Shown here in pieces: positions 51,118-59,140 of a stretch of DNA of 64,000 nucleotides. The DNA is from CAZWDL01 sp964632995 (GTDB taxonomy: Bacteria; Bacteroidota; Bacteroidia; Chitinophagales; Saprospiraceae), in the NCBI GenBank assembly GCA_964632995.1, contig CAZWDL010000025.1, forward strand, positions 5,310-69,309. The letters are read 5' to 3'. The stretch's first letter is position 1. Every line of letters begins with the position of its first letter. The translations under genes were made by a program, and so were the position numbers. Below the pieces are notes generated by a model. That model saw nothing but the letters and a program-made list of their open reading frames with translations. It was not told the origin of the DNA and ran no database searches.

Positions 51118-53772
51118 ATGCGATATCATTGGTTAATATTATTGGTGCTCGTCTGGAGCCTGCTGGCTTGCAGCAGCACTAAAACTGCCTCCACCGAACA
51201 GGAACCCGAGCCCGTTGAAATGGAGTTTCGCAACCTCGATACCCTCGTCGTATCGGCTCCTAAAGAAAGGCCCTCCCCGGCTACAGAAGAGGAAAGCTAC
51301 TCCCTTGCTCCTTACAGCGGTAGTCATACCCTCCGGAATGATTTGTTACATACCAGGCTGGATCTTCGATTTGACTGGGAAAATGAAAAAGTCCTGGGAG
51401 AGGCAACCCTGAAATTCAAACCCTTTTTCTATCCGGTCGACCAGGTCACCCTCGACGCCAAAGACTTCGAATTTCACAAGGTTCGCCTGGAAGGCCGAGA
51501 TCAGGACCTCTCTTTCGATTACGACGGCAAGCAACTCTTTATCCAGCTCGACCGTACTTACCAACAGGACGAAACATACACCTTATTTATTGATTACACT
51601 GCCAGTCCCTCCGCTACCGGCGGCAGCGCGGCTATCACTTCCGACCAGGGGTTGTTTTTTATAAAACCTACCCCGGATGACCCCGACAAACCCATGCAGA
51701 TATGGACACAGGGCGAAACGGAATGGAATTCGCGTTGGTTTCCCACCATTGACAAACCCAATGAACGAACCACTCAGGAAACCTTCCTTACCGTCGAGGA
51801 TCGCTTCGAAACGCTTTCCAACGGCAGCCTGCTTTCTTCCGAGAAAAACCCCGACGGCACCCGTACCGATTACTGGAAGCTGGACCAGCCGCATGCTCCC
51901 TACCTATTCATGGTCGCCGTTGGTGACTACGCCATCGTCAAGGACCAGTGGAAGGATATTTCCGTTTCTTACTACGTAGAACCGGAATTTAAAGAAGATG
52001 CCCGGGCCATCTTTCCGCACACCGTCGAAATGCTGGAATTATTTTCCGACAAACTCGATATGAAATACCCCTGGCCCAAGTACGATCAGGTGGTGGTGCG
52101 CGATTACGTCTCCGGCGCTATGGAGAATACTTCCGCCGTCATTTACGGAGAGTTCATGCAGCGGCCGCGCCGGGAACTGATCGATGAACTGACCAACGAA
52201 AAAATTGTGGCCCACGAGTTATTCCACCACTGGTTCGGTGATTTGGTCACCTGTGAAAGCTGGGCAAACCTAACCATGAACGAAGGCTTCGCCAACTACA
52301 GCGAATACCTCTGGCTGGAACACAAATACGGCCGTGACGAAGCCGACTTTCATTTACTCTCGGAATGGAGCGGCTATCTCAACGAAGCCCGCAGCAAGCT
52401 CCACCCGCTCATTTACTACGGTTATGACAGCAAGGAGGCTATGTTTGACGCCCACAGTTATAACAAGGGCGGATCCGTTCTCCATATGCTGCGCAACTAT
52501 GTTGGCGACCGGGCGTTCTGGACGGCCCTCAACCGGTACCTCTCCAAACACGCTTATACCGCCGTTGAAGTGCACGATCTCCGCCTCGCCTTCGAAGAAG
52601 TGACAGGCCAAGACCTCAACTGGTTCTTCAACCAGTGGTACCTTAGCCAGGGCCACCCCGTACTCGACATCACCTATGGATACGATGAGCAAAACGGCCT
52701 GGCCACTCTCCGCGTAGAACAAACGCAGGACCCCGACCGCATGCCCCCCATTTTCCAGCTGCCGGTAGCCGTGGATATTTATTTTGAAAACGGTGAAAAG
52801 CCTGTCCGGAATCAAATTCTCGTCACGGAAAGAGAACAGGAGTTCTCCTTTGAAGCAGAACAGACGCCCAAACTGATGATCTTCGACGCCGACCGCGTCC
52901 TGCTAGCTGAAACGGAAGAAAATAAAACCGAGGAGCAACTGGTTTTCCAGTATTACAATGCTCCTAAATTCCTCGATCGATTTGAAGCCATTCAGCAACT
53001 GCAGGACGGGGACGCCCCACAGGTCCGGCAAATGCTCGAAGCTGCCCTGCAGGATGACTTCTGGGTGATTCGAAGCATCGCCCTTTCCAACATTGACCCT
53101 CCCGGCCAGGAGGATTTACTGAAAATAATCCGCAAAATGGCCGCCGCCGATCCCCATTCGCAAGTCCGCGCTACCGCTCTCTCATTACTCAGCTCGGTGG
53201 AAGACCGGCAGGCCGTCCCTATTGCCAAATCGGCGATTGAAACCGATAGCGCTTACAATGTCGTCGCCGCCGGCCTCGATCTCCTCATATCGATAGATAA
53301 AGACGCCGCCGTGCAATACGCACAAAAACTCGAGGATACCGAAAACAGTAGCCTCCTCAGCACCATCAGCACACTCTATGCCGAGAGCGGCGACCGAAAA
53401 TACCTGCCTTTCTTCCAGGAAAAACTTAAAAAAGTCAACGGCTTTGATGCGCTCTCCTTCTTCTCCAGCTACCAAACGCTGATTGGACAGTTCGAGCCGG
53501 AGGAAACCATGACCGCCCTGGAACCCGTCATCCGGATCGGGTTGGATCAGCAACAATCTCCCTGGCGCCGCCTCGCCGCCATGAAAGCCCTCAATGACCT
53601 GCGCAATGAATACCGCAATGAAGCCAACCAGCTGGAAGACGAAGAAGCCAAACAGAACCTGGAAAACCTCGTCGAACGCGTCACCAAACTGATGGAAAAA
53701 ATCAACGCCGCCGAATCCAACGCCCAGCTTAAAAACATGTACGACTCTTTTCAACTACTCCAACGCAGCTAG
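51118..53772 (+). CDS. M1-family aminopeptidase lipoprotein
   Basis: An 884-residue zinc metallopeptidase. The N-terminus is a lipoprotein signal with LLAC (Cys at about residue 17). SGAMENTSAVIYGE is the exopeptidase (GAMEN) box, and the zinc site is His366-Glu367-xx-His370 (HELFHHWFGDL) with Glu389 in MNEGFANYSEYLW. The C-terminal 280 residues look like HEAT-type helical repeats (ALSLLSSVEDRQAVPIAKSA). It removes N-terminal amino acids from peptides, probably in the periplasm or on the surface. The frame extends to an ATG at 51085, but the start at 51118 gives the signal. A 14-bp-stem terminator follows. Confidence 0.92.
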   Translation: MRYHWLILLVLVWSLLACSSTKTASTEQEPEPVEMEFRNLDTLVVSAPKERPSPATEEESYSLAPYSGSHTLRNDLLHTRLDLRFDWENEKVLGEATLKFKPFFYPVDQVTLDAKDFEFHKVRLEGRDQDLSFDYDGKQLFIQLDRTYQQDETYTLFIDYTASPSATGGSAAITSDQGLFFIKPTPDDPDKPMQIWTQGETEWNSRWFPTIDKPNERTTQETFLTVEDRFETLSNGSLLSSEKNPDGTRTDYWKLDQPHAPYLFMVAVGDYAIVKDQWKDISVSYYVEPEFKEDARAIFPHTVEMLELFSDKLDMKYPWPKYDQVVVRDYVSGAMENTSAVIYGEFMQRPRRELIDELTNEKIVAHELFHHWFGDLVTCESWANLTMNEGFANYSEYLWLEHKYGRDEADFHLLSEWSGYLNEARSKLHPLIYYGYDSKEAMFDAHSYNKGGSVLHMLRNYVGDRAFWTALNRYLSKHAYTAVEVHDLRLAFEEVTGQDLNWFFNQWYLSQGHPVLDITYGYDEQNGLATLRVEQTQDPDRMPPIFQLPVAVDIYFENGEKPVRNQILVTEREQEFSFEAEQTPKLMIFDADRVLLAETEENKTEEQLVFQYYNAPKFLDRFEAIQQLQDGDAPQVRQMLEAALQDDFWVIRSIALSNIDPPGQEDLLKIIRKMAAADPHSQVRATALSLLSSVEDRQAVPIAKSAIETDSAYNVVAAGLDLLISIDKDAAVQYAQKLEDTENSSLLSTISTLYAESGDRKYLPFFQEKLKKVNGFDALSFFSSYQTLIGQFEPEETMTALEPVIRIGLDQQQSPWRRLAAMKALNDLRNEYRNEANQLEDEEAKQNLENLVERVTKLMEKINAAESNAQLKNMYDSFQLLQRS

Positions 53773-54343
53773 TGGATAAATGAACAGCGCAAGGTCGAAA
53801 GCCTGAACGCTTCAACCTTGCGCTGTTCCTCCTAATACCCCCCTTGACATTATTGAAAATCTTACCTATTTTACAGTTTGTTCTGTTTTGGAAGAGAAGG
53901 GGGAAGCCTGGGTTTTTCCCAAGGAAAAATTTACTTCCCGGGCAGATTTAAGAGAGAGCTTTTGTTCTTACCTGAAACCAATAAACAAACCTGGGGCAGC
54001 AATAAAAGGCAACCTGAATTGACTTTTTACACCAAAAGACGGTTCCCCATTGAACCATTTTGCAGGGTAAAAACATGAGTGTGTTATCCGTTGCTCTTTT
54101 ATGTAGCGGGTTGTTTTTTTATTTGATATCAAGTACAATCGACATTTTTTTGTTAAATCCGGTGATTGCCCAATCTTTTACAGGCTAATCTGGTTTTAAT
54201 AGTTCAGGTGTATCAAGTTAAGTTTTTTGGGTTCTTTAACAGATTTGTACTTCACTGACTGACCATAGCGCACTGTTCTACCCTTTTTGTCTGTTCAAAG
54301 TCAATTGGGAATTTGCTAAAAGAAGGAATAACTACCGGATCGT
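53773..54343. other. intergenic region before the giant coiled-coil gene
   Basis: About 570 bases. The terminator at 53782-53828 is the only clear element. Short open frames (for example around 53878-54078) have biased composition and no family features. No TAnnTTTG element was found near 54344. Confidence 0.45.
53782..53828 (+). terminator. terminator after the M1 peptidase gene
   Basis: GAACAGCGCAAGGT at 53782-53795 pairs perfectly with ACCTTGCGCTGTTC at 53815-53828, a 14-bp stem, ten bases after the stop codon. No T-run follows. Confidence 0.6.
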
Positions 54344-57300
54344 ATGACGAATAAGGATAATTACCAGCTGCTGATTGACAAACTAGACCAGTTTATCAGG
54401 AAATACTACATCAACCAGTTGATTCGCGGTTCTCTGTACAGCCTCGGCCTGATCCTGCTGCTGTTTGTAGGGATGAATATATTGGAGTACTATTTCTATT
54501 TTCCCACTGCCGGCCGGAAAGTACTGTTTTATTCCTTCATTGGAATCAGTGTGCTGGCCCTGTTCGCGTGGGTATTTACACCACTGCTGCGCTATTTCCG
54601 GCTGGGAAAAACAATTTCCCATCATCAGGCCGCCACGATCATCGGCAATCATTTTTCCAATGTAAAAGACAAGTTGCTCAACATCCTGCAACTCAAGCAG
54701 CAGGCTGATAGCGCCGAGGACAAAGAACTCATCCTTGCCAGTATAAATCAAAAGACAACGGAGATCAATCCGGTGCCTTTTCGCACTGCTATCAACCTCT
54801 CTCAAAACAGAAAGTACCTGCGCTACGCCCTCCCGCCCCTGCTGTTGCTGCTCATTATTCTCCTGGCTGCCCCCAGTATCATCCGGGACAGCACCGTACG
54901 CCTGATCAACAATAACCGCGAATACAAACGTCCGGCTCCTTTCTACTTCGACATTCAGGAAGACCAGCTATCCGTCGTGCAATTTGAGGACTATCAGCTC
55001 GATGTTAAAGTGGAAGGAGAGCAACTCCCCGACCAGGTGTTTATCGATATTGAAAGCCGGCAGTACCGGTTGACCAAGCAGGAAGCCAACCTCTTCAGTT
55101 ACAAGTTCAGCAATGTGCAAAAGAATACGGGCTTCCGTCTATTCTCCACCGGCGTTGAATCGGATGACTATACCCTGAATGTGCTTAAGAAGCCGAATAT
55201 CGCAGGTTTCGATGTCAAACTCGACTATCCGGCCTATACCCAACGCAAGGATGAAGAACTGTCCAGCATCGGCGATCTCGTCGTTCCCGCCGGTACCAAT
55301 ATCGATTGGGTTTTCAATGCTCAGAATACCGACCAGATTAATCTGAAGTTTTCCAGTCAAAACGAATTGGCAGAAGCCAAGCGCTTCTCTGATGAGTTGT
55401 TCACTTTCAAAAAGAAGGCACTGCGGAATGAGCAGTATATGCTCTACATCTCTAACCGGCAGCTACCCCGCGCCGACTCCATTTCCTATACGATCAGCGT
55501 CATCCCCGATCAGTATCCATCCATTAGCGCGGAAAAGTTCCAGGATAGCCTCGATCAGAAACTCCTCTTTTTCGTAGGAGAAGCTTCCGATGATTACGGT
55601 TTGCTCAACCTGTCATTCAATTACCGCATTAAACCGGAAAACGACGAACCCGGCGAACTACAGACTTTCAAAATCAGCAAGCCGGCCAGCAAACAGCTCC
55701 AGTTCGACCACACCTTCGATATGCGGAAACTGGAACTTCAACCCGGCGACGAAGTGCGCTACTACTTCGAAGTCTTTGATAATGACGCCGTCAATGGAAG
55801 TAAGTCCGCCCGCACCAGCCTGATGACCTACGCCATGCCTACCGTGAAAGAGTACCGGGAGCAGGCCGAGGAAAATGATCAGCAAATCAAGGAAGATATC
55901 CAGAATGCCCTGGAGGAATCCCGTAAAATACAGCGGGAAATGAAAGAAATGCGTGAGAAACTCCTGCAACAAAAGGAAATGGACTGGCAAAGCCGCAAAG
56001 AACTGGAGAAACTGCTCGAGCGCCAGCGCGACCTGGAGAAGCGCATTGAAAACGCCAAGGAAAGCTTCGAAGAAAACCTCCGGAATCAGCAGGAGTTCTC
56101 CGAAATGGATGAGGAGCTCCTGAAAAAACAGGAGCAACTCCAAAAGCTCATGGAAGAAGTCATGAGCGAAGAGATGAAGAAACTGATGCGCCAGCTCGAG
56201 GAACTGATGCAGGAACTCGAAAAAGAACAGGCGCTGGAAATGATGGAAGATTTTGAATTCAACGACGAAGAAATGGAGAAAGAGCTCGATCGCATGCTCG
56301 AACTCTTTAAGCAACTCGAAGTGGAACAGGAAATGAAGGAAGCCATCAAACAGCTGGAAGAACTCGCCGAAGAACAGGAAGAACTTAGTGAGGAAACAAA
56401 GGAAATGAGCGAGGAAGAACAGCAGGATGCTGAAGAACAGGAAGAAGGCGCCGAAGAAAAGCAATCGGAAGAAAAAAGCGCCGAAGAATCCGAAAAGGAG
56501 AATTCGGAGCAGGAAGGAGAAAATCAACCTTCCGCCGAACAGGAAAATACGGAACAACAGGAAGATCAGCAACAACAGGGCGCTGAACAACAACAGCAAG
56601 AAAGCGACAAGCAGGAGCAGCTCGAGGAAAAACAGAAAGAGATTGATGAGAAGTTCCAGGATATCAAAGAGCAAATGGAGCAAATGGAACAGAAAAACCA
56701 AGAACTCGAAACGCCTATGAACCTCGGGGACCAGGAACAGGAGATGCAGGATATTCAGCAGGATATTAACGACAGCCAGCAACAACTTCAGCAGCAGCAA
56801 AACAATAAAGCTTCCGAATCACAGAAAAACGCTTCACAGAAAATGAAGCAGATGGCTCAGTCCATGGCCATGCAGATGCAGTCCGGGCAAATGCAACAAA
56901 TGCAGGAGGATATGCAGGCGCTGCGCCAACTGCTGGAAAACCTCGTCGGCCTCTCCTTCGATCAGGAGGACCTGATGGACGAGTTTACCGAAACCAATAT
57001 CAATACGCCCAAATATGTCGACCTCGTTCAGCAGCAGTTCAAACTGAAAGACGACTTCCGGCTGATCGAAGATAGCCTGCAGGCCCTCAGTAAGCGGGTT
57101 TTCCAGATTGAATCTTTCATCACGGAGAAGGTCACGGAAATAAACGGCAACATGCGGGAAGGACTGGAAGACCTCGAAGAGCGACGCAAGCTGCAGGCCA
57201 GCGACCATCAGCAACGTTCCATGAAGAACGTCAACGACCTGGCGCTCATGCTCAGCGAAGTCATGAACCAGATGCAACAGCAAATGTCCTCCATGATGTC

Positions 57301-57868
57301 GGGCAATCAAATGTGTAATAATCCAGGCGCCATGGGCCAGGAAGGCCGCCAGCCCAAAGACAAAATCAGTAAAGGTCAGCAGAGCCTCAACGAACAAATG
57401 CAGCGAATGAAAGAAGCCCTGGAAAAAGGAAAGGGCATGAGCAGTAAGGAGTTCGCCGAAATGGCCGCCAAACAAGCCGCCCTGCGCAAAGCGCTTCGTG
57501 AAAAACAACGTCAATTGCAGGAACAGGGCCAGGGCAGCAAAGAACTGCAGGAACTCATCGACCAAATGGACAAAGTGGAAACCGAACTGGTGAATAAGCG
57601 CCTGAATAACGACATGTTGCAACGCCAGCAGGATATTCTCACCCGCCTGCTCGAACATGAAAAAGCCGAGCGCGAACGCAAGTTTGACGAACAACGCAAG
57701 GCTGAAACCGCCCAGGATAAAGAACGTAAATTGCCACCTTCTCTCGAAGAGTATATCAAAAAACGCCAGGCTGAAATTGAGATGTACAAAACGGTCTCGC
57801 CGGCGCTCAAACCCTACTACAAAAACCTCGTCGAGGAATATTTTAAATCTCTTCAGTCCTCACAGTAA
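54344..57868 (+). CDS. giant DUF4175-like membrane and coiled-coil protein
   Basis: A 1174-residue protein. Three hydrophobic segments lie near residues 30-50, 60-80 and 160-180 (LPPLLLLLIILLAAPSIIRD), followed by a beta-rich extracytoplasmic region to about residue 500, as in DUF4175 (TIGR02302-type) proteins. From about 510 to 880 it is a nearly pure Glu/Gln/Lys coiled coil, with a very acidic block near residues 690-790, then Met/Gln-rich helices (MKQMAQSMAMQMQSGQMQQM) and a helical end. Its size and charge suggest a long envelope-spanning rod or a scaffold. The function is unknown and the family assignment is by architecture. A terminator follows. Confidence 0.7.
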   Translation: MTNKDNYQLLIDKLDQFIRKYYINQLIRGSLYSLGLILLLFVGMNILEYYFYFPTAGRKVLFYSFIGISVLALFAWVFTPLLRYFRLGKTISHHQAATIIGNHFSNVKDKLLNILQLKQQADSAEDKELILASINQKTTEINPVPFRTAINLSQNRKYLRYALPPLLLLLIILLAAPSIIRDSTVRLINNNREYKRPAPFYFDIQEDQLSVVQFEDYQLDVKVEGEQLPDQVFIDIESRQYRLTKQEANLFSYKFSNVQKNTGFRLFSTGVESDDYTLNVLKKPNIAGFDVKLDYPAYTQRKDEELSSIGDLVVPAGTNIDWVFNAQNTDQINLKFSSQNELAEAKRFSDELFTFKKKALRNEQYMLYISNRQLPRADSISYTISVIPDQYPSISAEKFQDSLDQKLLFFVGEASDDYGLLNLSFNYRIKPENDEPGELQTFKISKPASKQLQFDHTFDMRKLELQPGDEVRYYFEVFDNDAVNGSKSARTSLMTYAMPTVKEYREQAEENDQQIKEDIQNALEESRKIQREMKEMREKLLQQKEMDWQSRKELEKLLERQRDLEKRIENAKESFEENLRNQQEFSEMDEELLKKQEQLQKLMEEVMSEEMKKLMRQLEELMQELEKEQALEMMEDFEFNDEEMEKELDRMLELFKQLEVEQEMKEAIKQLEELAEEQEELSEETKEMSEEEQQDAEEQEEGAEEKQSEEKSAEESEKENSEQEGENQPSAEQENTEQQEDQQQQGAEQQQQESDKQEQLEEKQKEIDEKFQDIKEQMEQMEQKNQELETPMNLGDQEQEMQDIQQDINDSQQQLQQQQNNKASESQKNASQKMKQMAQSMAMQMQSGQMQQMQEDMQALRQLLENLVGLSFDQEDLMDEFTETNINTPKYVDLVQQQFKLKDDFRLIEDSLQALSKRVFQIESFITEKVTEINGNMREGLEDLEERRKLQASDHQQRSMKNVNDLALMLSEVMNQMQQQMSSMMSGNQMCNNPGAMGQEGRQPKDKISKGQQSLNEQMQRMKEALEKGKGMSSKEFAEMAAKQAALRKALREKQRQLQEQGQGSKELQELIDQMDKVETELVNKRLNNDMLQRQQDILTRLLEHEKAERERKFDEQRKAETAQDKERKLPPSLEEYIKKRQAEIEMYKTVSPALKPYYKNLVEEYFKSLQSSQ

Positions 57869-57876
57869 GTGACCTT

Positions 57877-57925
57877 GGGCAGCAGTTACGTCTATATTAA
57901 TGGATGTAACTGCTGCCCGCTTTTT
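57877..57925 (+). terminator. terminator after the DUF4175-like gene
   Basis: GGGCAGCAGTTAC at 57877-57889 pairs with GTAACTGCTGCCC at 57906-57918, followed by GCTTTTT. A classic intrinsic terminator. Confidence 0.85.
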
Positions 57926-57993
57926 ACCTCCCCCCCATAACATATCTTCTTCTAACGCCTATTGCAAAATTGGAATTTTTGTTCTAAATTTCA

Positions 57994-58413
57994 ATGTTGG
58001 CTTTAATGATGAGAGAAATACAAACTATGCTTAAGTTGACCTCAGATCCTCGCAACATCTCCAAAGTCGAGGCCTTTGTCGAAAAAATCGTGCAGCGATA
58101 CAAGATCAGCCCCGATAAATATGGCAATATCCTGATTACCCTCACCGAAGCGGTCAACAACGCCATTATCCACGGCAACAGTAAAGATCAATCCAAAACC
58201 GTACAGATTCAACTCCTGAAACACAATGATCACCTGGCCTTCCGAATCAGCGACGAAGGAAGAGGCTTCGATTACCAAAGCTTGCCCGACCCTACCACCC
58301 CCGATAATCTCCTGCAGGTCGGAGGCCGGGGTGTCTTTATCATGCAACAGCTCTCCGACAAACTCAAATTTCACAATAACGGCAGTACGGTGGAAATCCA
58401 GTTTAAGCTATGA
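57994..58413 (+). CDS. anti-sigma regulatory ATPase (RsbW/SpoIIAB-like)
   Basis: A 139-residue single-domain HATPase_c protein. The N box is ILITLTEAVNNAIIHGNSKD (Asn and His), the G1 box is FRISDEGRGFDY, and the G2 box is GGRGVFIMQQLSDKL. This is the size and pattern of serine-kinase anti-sigma or anti-anti-sigma regulators such as RsbW. No sigma factor or antagonist gene is adjacent. Its stop overlaps the ybeY start by four bases (ATGA), so translation is coupled. The actual partner is unknown. Confidence 0.85.
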   Translation: MLALMMREIQTMLKLTSDPRNISKVEAFVEKIVQRYKISPDKYGNILITLTEAVNNAIIHGNSKDQSKTVQIQLLKHNDHLAFRISDEGRGFDYQSLPDPTTPDNLLQVGGRGVFIMQQLSDKLKFHNNGSTVEIQFKL

Positions 58414-58871
58414 CCGAACCTGCTTTCCCGGATGAATCTCCGATCCAGTTTCACACTGAGGACGTAACCCTTAACCTTTCTCATCCCGACCTCCTGCAGC
58501 AGTGGATTCGCAGTGTCCTGCTTCAGGAAAACTGCCGCCTCGAGTCCCTCAACTTCATCTTCTGTTCAGACGAGTACCTTCACCAAATAAATCTCGAATA
58601 CCTGCAACACGATACCTTTACCGATATCATTACCTTTCCTTATCAGGCGCCTCCCGTTGTTGAAGGCGATATCTTTATCAGCGTCGAACGGGTTCGCGAG
58701 AACGCCCAAACCTTCCAGGTCCCTTTTGAAACAGAATTACACCGGGTTATGATACACGGCGTATTGCATCTCTGCGGCTACCTGGACAAAAGTCCGAAAG
58801 AAAAAGAAGCCATGTCCAAAAAGGAAACCGAAGCTCTCCACTTGTTAAGCGAAATCCGTAAGCCCGGTTGA
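58410..58871 (+). CDS. ybeY: rRNA maturation endoribonuclease
   Basis: A 153-residue metalloenzyme of the UPF0054 family that matures the 3' end of 16S rRNA. FIFCSDEYLHQINLEYLQHD and TDIITFPYQAP precede the zinc site HRVMIHGVLHLCGYLDKSP. The usual third His (GYDH) is changed to GYLDK, as in other Bacteroidota YbeY. The start overlaps the anti-sigma ATPase gene by four bases. mnmG, often the next gene in this phylum, does not follow. Confidence 0.9.
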   Translation: MTEPAFPDESPIQFHTEDVTLNLSHPDLLQQWIRSVLLQENCRLESLNFIFCSDEYLHQINLEYLQHDTFTDIITFPYQAPPVVEGDIFISVERVRENAQTFQVPFETELHRVMIHGVLHLCGYLDKSPKEKEAMSKKETEALHLLSEIRKPG

Positions 58872-58921
58872 TCCCGGTTAAATTTTGCCACCTAAAAGTT
58901 CACTTGAGTTTTTAAAATAGA

Positions 58922-58929
58922 TACATTTG
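58922..58929 (+). promoter_or_regulatory. -7 promoter element (TACATTTG) of thrABC
   Basis: TACATTTG fits TAnnTTTG, with a TTG at 58904-58906 upstream (spacing 15, a little short). It would start a leader of about 205 bases before thrA. Confidence 0.5.
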
Positions 58930-58934
58930 CATCT

Positions 58935-59140
58935 TCAGTGATCAACACTGACGTCGAATGGGTTTGAGAGAATCCCGACCTGTATCCTGAACGGCTGTTA
59001 TCAGGGCAGAAGCGGACTCGCCCCCTATTTCGTCGTTTATATTCCCTGCCCGCCTAACCAATCGACCAATCGCCACAAGGTTATCTGGTATCTGTACGGC
59101 CTGTCACTAGTGGCCCGTTCTAACAAGAAAACGCGAAAAG
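58935..59140 (+). promoter_or_regulatory. long structured leader of the thr operon
   Basis: Between the candidate promoter and thrA the RNA can form several stems: TCAGTG/CACTGA at 58936-58952, GGGxTT/AAxCCC at about 58960-58976, and GGGCAG/CTGCCC at about 59005-59052. A CGGCC/GGCCCG stem follows near 59096-59119. A short reading frame (ATG at about 58958, 10 codons) shows no run of Thr or Ile codons. No known riboswitch is recognised. Function unknown. Confidence 0.3.

Noticed and set aside
53878..54078. 66-codon forward frame in the gap before the DUF4175-like gene
   Set aside because: No motif, no hydrophobic pattern and no clear start region; judged non-coding.
55658..56800. Long Leu/Phe-rich reverse frame opposite the coiled coil
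   Set aside because: It is the complement of the Glu/Lys/Gln-rich coiled coil, which forces Leu/Phe-rich antisense codons; not a membrane protein gene.
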